Shown here: positions 25,419 through 33,830 of the stretch, piece after piece
Numbering within the stretch: position 1 is the stretch's first letter
Layout of the letters: each line of letters starts with the position of its first letter
Assembly (NCBI GenBank): GCA_937873095.1
Contig: CALMVI010000050.1
Location: 11,290 to 56,926 of the forward strand
DNA length: 45,637 nucleotides
Source: an uncultured Acetobacteraceae bacterium
GTDB taxonomy: Bacteria > Pseudomonadota > Alphaproteobacteria > Acetobacterales > Acetobacteraceae
Direction of reading: 5' to 3'
Translations under genes and position numbers: made by a program
The notes under the pieces: generated by a model
Databases searched by the model: none
Told to the model about the DNA's origin: nothing
What the model saw: the letters and a program-made list of their open reading frames with translations, nothing else

Positions 25419-25735
25419 CGGAAATCTATTCTGGCCGGCAGAAAACTTTTCTATGACGTTACTACAACGAACCGAGAACGGCATTTTGAGACGCGGTCTG
25501 TTGTTAAAATGGCGAGTGATGTCGAAAGTGACGCCCGTCCTGTTGTTTGCGAACGCGACACAGGAATGAGACATACGTACGCGTGTGCGGACGGCAGATC
25601 GTGTGGCCGGCTTCGGCCGCCGTGCCGGAAGGCGTTGCGTGCGGCGCGCCAAGCGGGCAGCTTTGCCATTCACGCAGGCGTGCGGACCCGCGCACGCACT
25701 GGCCTGCCCGCCCAGACCCTCCGGTTAGGACCGAC

Positions 25736-27208
25736 ATGGACATCACCCCCGCGCAGCAGCGAGACGTCCCGCCCGGCAACATGCTGTTCACCCGCAAGCC
25801 GATCCAGGCGATGGACGCCGATGGCGGGGAGCACGGTTTCAAGCGGACGCTCGGGCCGCTCAGCCTGGTGGCGCTCGGGATCGGCGCCATCATCGGCGCC
25901 GGCATATTCTCCCTGACCGGCATCGCTGCGGCCGACAATGCCGGGCCCGCCGTCGTGGTCAGCTTCCTGCTCGCGGCCCTCGGCTGCGCGCTGGCAGGCC
26001 TGTGCTACAGCGAGCTGTCGGGCATGATCCCGGCCGCCGGCTCGGCCTACAGCTACGCCTATGCCTCGCTCGGCGAGCTGGTCGCCTGGATCATCGGCTG
26101 GGCACTGACGCTGGAATATGCGGTCGGTGCGGCCACCGTGTCGGTCTCCTGGTCGGGCTACGTGGTCAGCTTCCTGGGCAAGTTCGGCCTGGCCCTGCCG
26201 CACGCGCTGACCGCCTCCCCGTTCGACACCGACGCGCTCGGCAACCCGTCTCCCGGCATGGTCAACCTGCCGGCGATGCTGATCATCGCCTGCGTGTCGA
26301 TGGTGCTGATCCGCGGCATCAGCGAGTCGGCCAAGACCAACGCGGTCATCGTGACGGTCAAGCTCGCCGTCGTCGCCGCGGTAATCGGCTTCGGCGCGTT
26401 CTACGTGAAGCCGGCGAACTGGCACCCCTTCATCCCGCCGAACGCCGGCGCCTTCGGCCATTTCGGCGTGTCGGGCATCTTCCGCGGGGCGGCGACCGTG
26501 TTCTTCGCCTATATCGGCTTCGATGCGGTGAGCACCGCCGCGCAGGAGACCCGCAACCCGGAGCGCGACATGCCGATCGGCATACTCGGCTCGCTGGCGA
26601 TCTGCACCGTGCTCTACGTGCTGGTCTGCCTGGTGCTGACAGGGCTGCTGAGCTACACCAAGCTGCACGTCTCGGCCCCGGTGTCGGTCGCGATCGGCCA
26701 GACGCCGCTGCCCTTCCTGAGGGTCGCCGTCGACGTGGGCGCGATCGCCGGCCTCACCTCGGTCATCCTGGTCATGCTGCTGGGGCAGAGCCGGGTGTTC
26801 TACTCGATGTCCAAGGACGGGCTGCTGCCCAGCGTCTTCTGCTCCATGCACCCGCGTTTCCGCACGCCCTACCTGTCGAACCTGCTGTTCATGGTGTTCG
26901 CGGGGCTTGCCGGGGGGTTCACGCCGATCAGTTCGCTCGGCCACATGACGTCGTTCGGAACGCTGCTGGCCTTCGTCATCGTCTGCGTGGGCGTGCTGGT
27001 GCTGCGACGGGTCGATCCCGCGCGGCGCCGCGCGTTCCGCACGCCTTACGTCCCCTACGTGCCCGCCGCGGGCATACTGGTGTGCGGCGCGCTGATGGCG
27101 TCGCTGCCGCTGCAGACCTGGGTGCTGGCGATGGTCTGGCTGGCGATCGGGCTCGTCGTGTTCTTCACCTACAGCCGGTTCCACAGCCACCTTCGCGGCT
27201 ACAGTTGA
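25736..27208 (+). CDS. APC-superfamily (cationic amino-acid type) permease
   Basis: A 490-residue polytopic inner-membrane transporter with about twelve helices. Family features are LGIGAIIGAGIFSLTG in helix 1, PAAGSAYSYAYASLGELVAWIIGW in helix 3 and its loop, FFAYIGFDAVSTAAQETRNPERDMP (parts) in helix 6, and QSRVFYSMSKDGLLP. These place it with the CAT-type amino-acid permeases. The substrate could be a basic or other amino acid. The ATG at 25736 has an AGGA ribosome site; the longer open frame upstream is not protein-like. Its stop overlaps the hemB start. Confidence 0.9.
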   Translation: MDITPAQQRDVPPGNMLFTRKPIQAMDADGGEHGFKRTLGPLSLVALGIGAIIGAGIFSLTGIAAADNAGPAVVVSFLLAALGCALAGLCYSELSGMIPAAGSAYSYAYASLGELVAWIIGWALTLEYAVGAATVSVSWSGYVVSFLGKFGLALPHALTASPFDTDALGNPSPGMVNLPAMLIIACVSMVLIRGISESAKTNAVIVTVKLAVVAAVIGFGAFYVKPANWHPFIPPNAGAFGHFGVSGIFRGAATVFFAYIGFDAVSTAAQETRNPERDMPIGILGSLAICTVLYVLVCLVLTGLLSYTKLHVSAPVSVAIGQTPLPFLRVAVDVGAIAGLTSVILVMLLGQSRVFYSMSKDGLLPSVFCSMHPRFRTPYLSNLLFMVFAGLAGGFTPISSLGHMTSFGTLLAFVIVCVGVLVLRRVDPARRRAFRTPYVPYVPAAGILVCGALMASLPLQTWVLAMVWLAIGLVVFFTYSRFHSHLRGYS

Positions 27209-28221
27209 GGGCGGCGCCCTACCCGGCCGGCCGGCCGCGCCGGCTGCGCCGGGATGGCTGGACCCGTCGGCTGGTGGCCGAACACCGGCTGTGCGTCGAC
27301 GACCTGATCTGGCCGATCTTCGTCATCGAAGGGTCCGGCCTGAGTGTCCCGGTCGCGGCGATGCCGGGCGTGGACCGGGTGACGCTGGACCGGCTGGAAG
27401 GCCACGTCGCCGAAGCGGCGCGGCTGGGCATTCCGGCCGTCGCCCTGTTCCCGGCCACGCCCGCGGAAAAGAAGGACTCGGAGGGCACCGAGGCGCTGAA
27501 CCCGGACAACCTGATCTGCTCGGCCGCCCGCCTGCTCAAGCGCGCCTATCCCGGCATCGGCCTGATCGGCGACGTCGCCCTCGACCCCTATACCGAGCAC
27601 GGCCATGACGGCGTGATCCGCGACGGGTACGTGCATAACGACGACACGCTGGCGGTGCTGACCCGCCAGTCGGTGAACCAGGCGCAGGCCGGCATCGACG
27701 TGATCGCGCCGTCCGACATGATGGACGGGCGGGTCGGCGCGATACGCGCGGCGCTGGACGCGGCGGGGCTGATCGACACGCGCATCATGAGCTATGCGGC
27801 CAAATACGCGAGCGCGTTCTACGGGCCGTTCAGGGACGCCCTCGGCTCGGCAAAGTCGCTGCAATCGCAGCAAGGCGGGGGCGACAAGACGACCTACCAG
27901 ATGGACCCCGCCAACAGCGACGAGGCGATGCGCGAGGTGGAGGCCGATCTGCGCGAGGGGGCCGACATGGTGATGGTCAAGCCGGGCATGCCCTATCTCG
28001 ACATCGTGCGCCGGGTCAGCGAGCGGTTCGAGGTCCCGACCTTCGCCTACCAGGTGTCGGGCGAGTACTCGATGATCGTGGCCGCCGTGGAGCGCGGCTG
28101 GATGGAGCGGGAGCGGGCGATGCTGGAAAGCCTGCTTGGGTTCAAGCGGGCGGGAGCGGCCGGCGTGCTGAGCTATTTCGCCGTGGAGGCGGCGCGGCGC
28201 CTGCAGGGCGCTGCGGCGTAG
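27205..28221 (+). CDS. hemB: Delta-aminolevulinic acid dehydratase
   Basis: Condenses two 5-aminolevulinate molecules to porphobilinogen in tetrapyrrole synthesis. The Schiff-base lysines are K200 (SYAAKYASAFYGPFRDA) and K259 (MVMVKPGMPYLD). Where zinc enzymes have clustered cysteines, this one reads DVALDPYTEHGHDG (about 123-136). It is the aspartate-type, probably Mg-dependent, variant common in Alphaproteobacteria. I chose TTG 27205, which overlaps the permease stop as TTGA and gives 338 residues with the usual RRLRRDGWTRRLVAE start region. No ATG or GTG is better placed. It is probably translated by coupling with the permease. Confidence 0.93.
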   Translation: MRAAPYPAGRPRRLRRDGWTRRLVAEHRLCVDDLIWPIFVIEGSGLSVPVAAMPGVDRVTLDRLEGHVAEAARLGIPAVALFPATPAEKKDSEGTEALNPDNLICSAARLLKRAYPGIGLIGDVALDPYTEHGHDGVIRDGYVHNDDTLAVLTRQSVNQAQAGIDVIAPSDMMDGRVGAIRAALDAAGLIDTRIMSYAAKYASAFYGPFRDALGSAKSLQSQQGGGDKTTYQMDPANSDEAMREVEADLREGADMVMVKPGMPYLDIVRRVSERFEVPTFAYQVSGEYSMIVAAVERGWMERERAMLESLLGFKRAGAAGVLSYFAVEAARRLQGAAA

Positions 28222-28237
28222 CGGGGCAGCGGCCGGG

Positions 28238-28849
28238 TCAGGCCGAGCCGGCCCGAAACACCACGATCAGGTTGTTGGCGGGCATCGCCACCCTCTCCTG
28301 CAATACAAACCGGTTCCCCGCCGCGAGTTCGGCCACAGCGTCCAGGTCGCGCACGCCCCAGTCGGGGTTGCGCGCCCGCAGCTCGGCGTCGAACGCGGCG
28401 TTGCTGCCGGCGGTGTGCCGCCCGCCCTCTCGGAACGGACCGTAGAGCACGAGCGGGCCGTGGGCGGGCAGGATTGCGGCCGCGCCGGCGAACAGGCCGC
28501 ACGCCGCCGCCCAGGGGGCGATGTGGATCAAGTTGATGGCCAGCACGGCCGAGGCGTGGCGCACCGGCCACGCCTGCGGGTCCGCCGCATCCAGCAGCAC
28601 GGGGGGCGAAAGGTTGGCCGCCTGGATCGTGGCCGACCAGGCGGCGATGCTGCGCAGGTTCGATGGATCCGCGTCGGTCGGCTGCCAGTCCAGGCGAGGC
28701 AGGCCCTCGGCGAAGAACACCGCGTGCTCGCCGGTGCCGCTGGCCACTTCCAGCACCGTCCCGGCGGCCGGCAGGACGCGGCGCAGCACGTCGAGGATCG
28801 GCCCGCGATTGCGCGCCGCGGCGGGCGAGGTCAGCCGGTCGTCGCTCAA
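28238..28849 (-). CDS. DUF938 SAM-dependent methyltransferase-like protein
   Basis: A 203-residue class I methyltransferase-fold protein of the DUF938 family. The N-terminus SPAAARNRGPILDVL and the SAM motif VLEVASGTGEHAVFFA are typical, followed by WQPTDADPSNLRSI and NLIHIAPW. The substrate is unknown. I chose TTG 28849 because it overlaps the upstream gene's stop as TTGA and sits right before the conserved N-terminus. The frame is open further upstream only as a shadow of the fucosyltransferase-like gene. It is convergent with hemB. Confidence 0.85.
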   Translation of the reverse strand: MSDDRLTSPAAARNRGPILDVLRRVLPAAGTVLEVASGTGEHAVFFAEGLPRLDWQPTDADPSNLRSIAAWSATIQAANLSPPVLLDAADPQAWPVRHASAVLAINLIHIAPWAAACGLFAGAAAILPAHGPLVLYGPFREGGRHTAGSNAAFDAELRARNPDWGVRDLDAVAELAAGNRFVLQERVAMPANNLIVVFRAGSA

Positions 28850-30006
28850 GGAGGCGAGCCGGCATGGCGCCGATAGCCGCGGTCCCGGCCCAGCGTGATC
28901 CAGTGGTCCGCAGGGTCCAGCGCGTCGCCCTGCCCGAGTTCGACGGCGGCGATGGGGTAGGTCTGGCAGTACCAAGCCTTGTCGACCGCGCAGGGCTCGC
29001 GGCCCTCGCGGAAGCCGAAATGCTGATAATGGTACGCGCCGCTCGGCATGCCGCCGCCGGCCACCGCCTCGGCCACGTCGGCGTAGCGGGCCAGGTAGAA
29101 CGCCTCGTCGACCGCGGCCAGATGCGCGTCCGGATCGCGCGGCCTGACGGGCGCGTCGAGGACTCGGCGCAGCCTCTCCGGCGGCATGGCGCGCCACAGG
29201 CCGCGTATCGAGGCGTGGGCGGCGGCGAAGCGCTCGACCGGCACGGCGTAGTGGTGCGGGAACAGGGTGAAGCGGAACCGCGCATCGTCCAGCGGCAGCA
29301 GATGGGTGTCCCTGGACTGCAGCGGATGAAACAGCCCCAGCGCCGGCATGAAGATGCGCTCGGCGTCCGACAGCCAGGCCGCCAGCCAGCTGAACGTGCT
29401 GACCGCCGGCACGATGGCGTGCGAGCCGCGGATGAAGGCGAAGTCCGCCACCGGCCCCTGGCTCGGCAGGTAGCGCGCCTGCGGGAAGCGGGCGCGCAGC
29501 GCGTCCAGATAGGGCGAGGGTTCAAGCTGGCCCATGAACACGGGACGCAACCCCGTCCGCTCCACAAGCTCGGCGTAGAAGTCGATCGGGATCAGCACGT
29601 AGTCGGGGTGGCGCGCGTCCAGTATGTCGCCCTGGCGGATGTTGCACAGCAGCTCGCCGGGGCCCGCGCCGACGGCGGACGGCCCGCCGAACAGGCCGCG
29701 ATAGGCGCCGTGCGGCAGGAAGTTCTCGACCCGCTGGGCGTAGGTCTGGATGTCGACGCAGTCGGCCGCGCCGTCCCGCAGCGCGCCGGCCAGCGCCGCG
29801 TGGTCTATCGCCGGCGTCCTGACCACGATTGTGCGCGCGGGGTCGGTGGGCGTCGGCGGTATCTGGATGCCCCACTCGTACAGATGCACCTTCTCCAGCC
29901 GCACGCCGGGCACGCGCGCGGCCAGCGCCAGGGCGGCGATGTACTGGATCATCCGGTTGCCGACGGCACCCATCGGCGAAACCTGGATCACCGGCTGACG
30001 GGTCAT
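28846..30006 (-). CDS. GT11-like (fucosyltransferase-type) protein with C-terminal HY-repeat domain
   Basis: A 386-residue putative glycosyltransferase. The N-terminal SPMGAVGNRMIQYIAALAL resembles the GT11 pattern 'GGLGNQMFQYAxGxAL'. NIRQGD (122-127) corresponds to 'HIRRGD' and STFSWLAAWL (203-212) to 'SSFSWWAAWL', so the overall order matches alpha-1,2-fucosyltransferase relatives. A separate C-terminal segment (about 299-380) holds two short repeats of the kind FYLxRYxDVxxA...HYxxFGxREGR. These occur as add-ons in many bacterial surface-glycan glycosyltransferases. Start ATG 30006 is preferred over 30039. It is divergent from a GT2-like gene and overlaps the DUF938 gene at its stop. Confidence 0.7.
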   Translation of the reverse strand: MTRQPVIQVSPMGAVGNRMIQYIAALALAARVPGVRLEKVHLYEWGIQIPPTPTDPARTIVVRTPAIDHAALAGALRDGAADCVDIQTYAQRVENFLPHGAYRGLFGGPSAVGAGPGELLCNIRQGDILDARHPDYVLIPIDFYAELVERTGLRPVFMGQLEPSPYLDALRARFPQARYLPSQGPVADFAFIRGSHAIVPAVSTFSWLAAWLSDAERIFMPALGLFHPLQSRDTHLLPLDDARFRFTLFPHHYAVPVERFAAAHASIRGLWRAMPPERLRRVLDAPVRPRDPDAHLAAVDEAFYLARYADVAEAVAGGGMPSGAYHYQHFGFREGREPCAVDKAWYCQTYPIAAVELGQGDALDPADHWITLGRDRGYRRHAGSPP

Positions 30007-30075
30007 TGGCCGCCGCCCTGGCAAACCGCGCGACGGCATGCTTTCACCGCTGCCGCGAGCACATGCCGGGACCCC

Positions 30076-30924
30076 ATGAAATCAGCCATCTGCCTGATCG
30101 TGCGAAACGAGGTGCGCGACATCGCCGAATGGATCGCCTTCCACGCGATGATCGGCTTTGACTCCCAGATCATCTTCGACCACCGATCCGATGACGGCAC
30201 GGCCGCGATCGTCAAGTCCGCCCGCGCGCTGTACGACATCCGCTACCACCTCTGGACCGACGACAGCCAGCGCAGCCAGGTGGCGGCCTACGAGGCGGCC
30301 TGCGACGCCTACAAGCCCGAGTTCGACTGGATCGCGTTCATCGACTCCGACGAGTTCGTGATCCCCGCGGTCAACGAGCCGATCAACGCGCTGCTCGCCC
30401 GCTTCGACGGCTGGAGCGGGATTGCGGTGAACTGGGCGATCTACGGTTCGAACGGCCATGACGATTACCCCGACGCGCTGGTGCTGGACAGCTTCACCAG
30501 CCGGGCGGAAGCGGGTTTCTTCGCCAACCGACACGTGAAATCCATCATCCGCCCGGGCTTTGCCGCACGCTGCCTCAACCCGCACTGCTTCGACCTGCGC
30601 GGCGACCGGCTCGGCAGCTACTGCGACACGCGCGGGCGCGCCATCCAGTGGTGGCCCGCGCCGGAGCATGGCGGCATCCTGCCCGGGGTGACGCTGATGG
30701 CGCCCGATTACAGCGTGTGCCGCATCAACCATTACTTCACCCGATCACGCGCGCACTGGGCGGCCAAGCTGGAACGCGGCTACCCCAGCGACGTCGCAAT
30801 CCGCCGGATGCAGGAGTTCGACGAGCACGACCGCAACGAGGTCGATGACCCGATCGCGCTGCGCTACGTCGACGCGCTGAGCTGGAACGTCGCCAGCCTG
30901 AACGCGCTGCCCGCCGCAAGCTGA
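30076..30924 (+). CDS. Glycosyltransferase family 2-type protein
   Basis: A 282-residue protein that begins SAICLIVRNEVRDIAEWIAFH, the usual start of the Glyco_tranf_2_4 group (PF13704-like). The probable metal/nucleotide-binding DxD is D90-S91-D92 in WIAFIDSDEF. There is no membrane helix. Donor and acceptor are unknown. ATG 30076 begins exactly at the conserved N-terminus; the frame extends far upstream only as antisense to the GT11-like gene. It is divergent from that gene with a 69-base gap. Its stop codon forms the first base of a 13-bp tandem repeat shared with the convergent acyltransferase. Confidence 0.85.
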   Translation: MKSAICLIVRNEVRDIAEWIAFHAMIGFDSQIIFDHRSDDGTAAIVKSARALYDIRYHLWTDDSQRSQVAAYEAACDAYKPEFDWIAFIDSDEFVIPAVNEPINALLARFDGWSGIAVNWAIYGSNGHDDYPDALVLDSFTSRAEAGFFANRHVKSIIRPGFAARCLNPHCFDLRGDRLGSYCDTRGRAIQWWPAPEHGGILPGVTLMAPDYSVCRINHYFTRSRAHWAAKLERGYPSDVAIRRMQEFDEHDRNEVDDPIALRYVDALSWNVASLNALPAAS

Positions 30925-30988
30925 CCCGCTGCCCAGACCCGCTGCCCAGACCCGCTGCCCAGACCCGCTGCTAAGACTGGCTGCTCAG
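30924..30988. repeat. 13-bp tandem repeat between convergent genes
   Basis: The unit ACCCGCTGCCCAG is present in three perfect copies (30924-30936, 30937-30949, 30950-30962). Two degenerate copies follow (ACCCGCTGCTAAG at 30963-30975, ACTGGCTGCTCAG at 30976-30988). It starts in the GT2-like stop codon, fills the whole 46-base gap and runs into the acyltransferase, whose stop and last five residues it encodes. Confidence 0.9.
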
Positions 30989-32173
30989 ACTGGCACGTCC
31001 AGGCAAGGCGGCCGGTTCCGGCGTGGACAGGGCGGACGGGGCGTGGCTGCCGGCGCGGCGGCGGAGGCGCAGCATGGGCTGCTCGACCAGCCAGTAGGAC
31101 GCGACGGCGAGTGCGGCCGAGAGCGGCAGCGCGGCCCCCAGCCAGGCGAGGCTGCCCGGCGGGGCGAGCGCATCGGCGCAGGCGAACGCGCCCCAGTGCC
31201 ACAGATACAGCGAGTAGCTCAGCCGCCCGACCAGCACCGCTTGCGGCATCGAGAGCAGCCTGGACGACCGGCCGCCATGCAGGATGGCGGGGAACAGCAT
31301 CGTCAGGGCCGCCCCCTGCAGGGTGGTGCGCACCACCTGCCGGGCCAGCGCGCCGGGGATCAGGAAACCGCCGACCAGCAGCGCGGCCCCGGCCGCCTGG
31401 ACCAGCCGCGACCGCTCGGCCACGCCGACCCATGCCGCCCGGCGGTGCTCGGCCAGCGCCAGCAGCGCGCCCCAGGCGATCGAGTCGAGGCGCGTGTCGG
31501 TGCCGAGATAGAGGCGGTTGTAGCGCCATTGCTGCGGCTGCACGCGGCCGCACAGCACCGACCAGGCGACGTTGCCGCACTGCCCGAACAGCCAGAGGCG
31601 CCACGCCAGGACCGCCAGGCAAAGCCCGGCCAGCAGGATCACCGCCGACCGCCGGCGCCAGATGGCGGCCAGGACGAAGGGCCAGACGGCGTAGAAATGC
31701 TCCTCTATGGCGAGGGACCACAGGATGTTGAACGGGTGGCGCACGCCAGCCAGGGTGGAGCGGTAGCCGACCCACAGATCGTAGATGTTGGCGCCGTAGA
31801 ACACTGCGGCACCCCAGCCGAGCGGCGGCACGGCGCCGCCGGCCAGGCTGAACGCCGCGCCTGCGAGCACAGTGTAGGCGAGCCCCGCCGGCATCAGGCG
31901 CAGCACCCGCCGGAGATAGAAGCCGCCCAGGCCGATGCGCCCCTGCCGCGACAGGCTTCCCAGCAGCTGGCGGGTGATGAGGTAGCCGCTGATGAAGAAG
32001 AACAGGGTCACGCCGAAGGCGCCCGGCACCACCCGGTCCAGCCCGGCATGACTGGCCAGGACGAGCAGTATGGCGGCGGCCCGCAAGCCGTCCAGCGCCG
32101 GGATGTAGCCGTTTGCCGCGACGCGGTTGCCGCCGTTACCTGACGTGACGCCCTGCGCCATTGAGTGATCCAT
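30971..32173 (-). CDS. Acyltransferase 3 (OafA/YrhL-like) membrane protein
   Basis: A polytopic inner-membrane acyltransferase that probably O-acylates a surface polysaccharide or lipid. Family features: YIPALDGLRAAAILLVLASHAG at the N-terminus (the conserved His follows the first helix), FFFISGYLITRQL, the RRVLRLMPA motif, NILWSLAIEEHFYAVWP, and LSYSLYLWHWG near the C-terminus. Around 400 residues from ATG 32173 (MDHSMAQ); GTG or ATG choices at 32200 and 32161 are possible. No SGNH domain is attached. It is convergent with the GT2-like gene and divergent from the PDZ protein. Confidence 0.88.
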   Translation of the reverse strand: MDHSMAQGVTSGNGGNRVAANGYIPALDGLRAAAILLVLASHAGLDRVVPGAFGVTLFFFISGYLITRQLLGSLSRQGRIGLGGFYLRRVLRLMPAGLAYTVLAGAAFSLAGGAVPPLGWGAAVFYGANIYDLWVGYRSTLAGVRHPFNILWSLAIEEHFYAVWPFVLAAIWRRRSAVILLAGLCLAVLAWRLWLFGQCGNVAWSVLCGRVQPQQWRYNRLYLGTDTRLDSIAWGALLALAEHRRAAWVGVAERSRLVQAAGAALLVGGFLIPGALARQVVRTTLQGAALTMLFPAILHGGRSSRLLSMPQAVLVGRLSYSLYLWHWGAFACADALAPPGSLAWLGAALPLSAALAVASYWLVEQPMLRLRRRAGSHAPSALSTPEPAALPGRASLSSQS

Positions 32174-32223
32174 GCGAACAGGCCGATACTCGCCCGGCAC
32201 CCAGCCACCGACAAGAAGCAGAC

Positions 32224-33195
32224 ATGGCCAAGACCGACCGCGACATTCCGCAGAACCTGCAGCCCCGCCCGGCTGACTACGCCTTCGACCTGGACGCCGC
32301 CCTGCGCAGCGTCGTCGCCATACGCGCCGACATCCCCGCCGACGCGTTCACCGCGGGCACGCTGGGCACCGAGCGCGCCGGCAACGGCATCTGCATCCGC
32401 GGCGGCCTGGTGCTGACGATGGGCTACCTGGTGATGGAGGCCGAGAGCATCTGGCTGACCACGTCCGAGGGTTGGGCGGTGCCCGGCCACGCGCTGGCGG
32501 TGGATGCAGAGACCGGGTTCGGCCTGGTGCAGCCGCTGGGCAAGCTCGGCGTGCCGGAGATGGCGATCGGCGACAGCAACGCGGTGGAGGTGGGCCATGC
32601 CGGCCTGCTGGCCGCGGCGGGCGGGCGGCACCGCACGATCGAGACCAAGGTGGTGGGCCGGCAGGAATTTGCCGGATATTGGGAGTACCTGATCGACGAC
32701 GCGATCTTCACCGCGCCCGCGCACCCGTTCTGGGGCGGCGCGGGGCTCATCGGCACCGATGGCCGCCTGCTCGGCATCGCCTCGCTCAGCCTGCAGCAGG
32801 GCGACGAGAAGGGCCGCCGGGTCGACATGAACATGGTGGTGCCGACGGCGCTGCTGACGCCTGTCCTGGACGAGCTCGTGCAGCACGGCCGGGTGAACCG
32901 GCCGGCGCGCCCGTGGCTCGGCCTGTTCGCGATGGAGAGCGAGGACTCGGTCGTGGTCGCCGGCCTGGCCGATAACGGCCCGGCCGACAAGGCGGGCTTG
33001 CGGGCGGGCGACCGCATCGTGGCGGTGGACGGCGACGAGGTGACCGATCTCGGCGGGCTATGGCGCCGCGTCTGGAGCGCCGGCACGGCGGGCGCGCGGG
33101 TGCGGATGAGCGTGGGGCGCGACGACGAGCTGCTGCACGTGACGCTGCACTCGGCCGACCGGGCGAGCTTCCTGCGGGCGCCGAGGTTGCATTGA
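32224..33195 (+). CDS. S1C (HtrA/DegP)-like PDZ protein without catalytic triad
   Basis: A 323-residue protein with the architecture of an HtrA-type serine protease: a trypsin-like region (about 25-220) followed by one PDZ domain (about 230-315, RAGDRIVAVDGDEVTD). The triad positions are all replaced. The 'TNxHVV' segment reads LTMGYLV (Y68 for His). The 'DPxTDxAvL' segment reads DAETGFGLV (G98 for Asp). The 'GNSGGPL' segment reads HPFWGGAGL (W170 for Ser). No signal peptide is visible from ATG 32224. It is probably a non-proteolytic peptide-binding or scaffold protein. A longer start at 32161 exists but is not supported. Confidence 0.75.
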   Translation: MAKTDRDIPQNLQPRPADYAFDLDAALRSVVAIRADIPADAFTAGTLGTERAGNGICIRGGLVLTMGYLVMEAESIWLTTSEGWAVPGHALAVDAETGFGLVQPLGKLGVPEMAIGDSNAVEVGHAGLLAAAGGRHRTIETKVVGRQEFAGYWEYLIDDAIFTAPAHPFWGGAGLIGTDGRLLGIASLSLQQGDEKGRRVDMNMVVPTALLTPVLDELVQHGRVNRPARPWLGLFAMESEDSVVVAGLADNGPADKAGLRAGDRIVAVDGDEVTDLGGLWRRVWSAGTAGARVRMSVGRDDELLHVTLHSADRASFLRAPRLH

Positions 33196-33204
33196 GGCCC
33201 GCAT

Positions 33205-33468
33205 GTGCCGACCGTTTTCCGCCAGAACGGCTTCAGGTTCTTCTTTTTCGCCAACGAGGGCGATCCGAGGGAGCCCCTGCACGTCCATGTTGAGAGAGGC
33301 GACTCAGAAGCCAAGTTCTGGGTGAAGCCTGCGGTCGCTCTGGCGTATAACGACGGCTTTGATGCTCGGACACTTCGGCATGTGGCTTTGATGGTCGAGG
33401 TCAATGCCAAGCGTATCGAAAGGGTGTGGGATGGCTTCTTCGGTCAAGGCGATCTCGGTACGTTGTGA
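33205..33468 (+). CDS. DUF4160 protein
   Basis: An 87-residue protein whose N-terminus PTVFRQNGFRFFFFANEG and central EPLHVHVERGDSEAKFWV are characteristic of DUF4160. GTG 33205 is the start; an overlapping ATG at 33203 is in another frame. Codon use is less GC-biased than in neighbouring genes, which suggests recent acquisition. It overlaps the DUF2442 gene by 38 bases. DUF4160/DUF2442 pairs recur in many bacteria and are sometimes suggested to be toxin-antitoxin-like. I treat that as unproven here. Confidence 0.85.
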   Translation: MPTVFRQNGFRFFFFANEGDPREPLHVHVERGDSEAKFWVKPAVALAYNDGFDARTLRHVALMVEVNAKRIERVWDGFFGQGDLGTL

Positions 33469-33685
33469 CGAGGACAATCTTTGGGTGAGCCTTCAGGACG
33501 GCCGCACGCTCGGTGTTCCTCTGGCCTGGTTTCCGCGCCTGATGCACGCGTCGGCAAGCGAACGCGCCGCATGCCGGATCAGCAGCCGGGGGCTGCATTG
33601 GGAGGGCCTGGACGAAGACATCTCGGTCGCCGGCCTGCTTGAAGGGCACGGCGACCGGACCCGCGCGCTGCAAGACGTCGCCTGA
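33431..33685 (+). CDS. DUF2442 protein
   Basis: An 84-residue protein of the DUF2442 family, recognised from VKAISVRCDEDNLWVSLQDGRTLGVPLAWFPRL (parts) and the ending HWEGLDEDISVAGLL. ATG 33431 lies inside the 3' end of the DUF4160 gene, so the two are very probably translated together. An upstream in-frame methionine at 33404 is less likely. No DNA-binding helix-turn-helix is obvious. The 145 bases after it, to the penicillin-acylase-type gene, hold nothing I recognise. Confidence 0.85.
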   Translation: MASSVKAISVRCDEDNLWVSLQDGRTLGVPLAWFPRLMHASASERAACRISSRGLHWEGLDEDISVAGLLEGHGDRTRALQDVA

Positions 33686-33830
33686 AACGTTCGGCAAGCC
33701 ATGTCTGCAGCACTGCGAGTCGGGCGGTGCCTGATTTCGCAGCCGGCGCCATGCTGACCGGCACGACGTTTGAACTTGGGTTTGCGGCCGTCTTGCACCG
33801 GGCCGAACGCGTCGCGGTGATGGCGCCGTC

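Noticed and set aside
25353-25673. 106-codon minus-strand frame in the GH26/permease divergent region
   Set aside because: No family similarity, no ribosome site and A/T-rich promoter-like sequence; treated as intergenic.
26002-28221. A 739-codon frame including hemB
   Set aside because: The region before 27205 is an off-frame shadow of the permease, Arg/Ala-rich and without family similarity.
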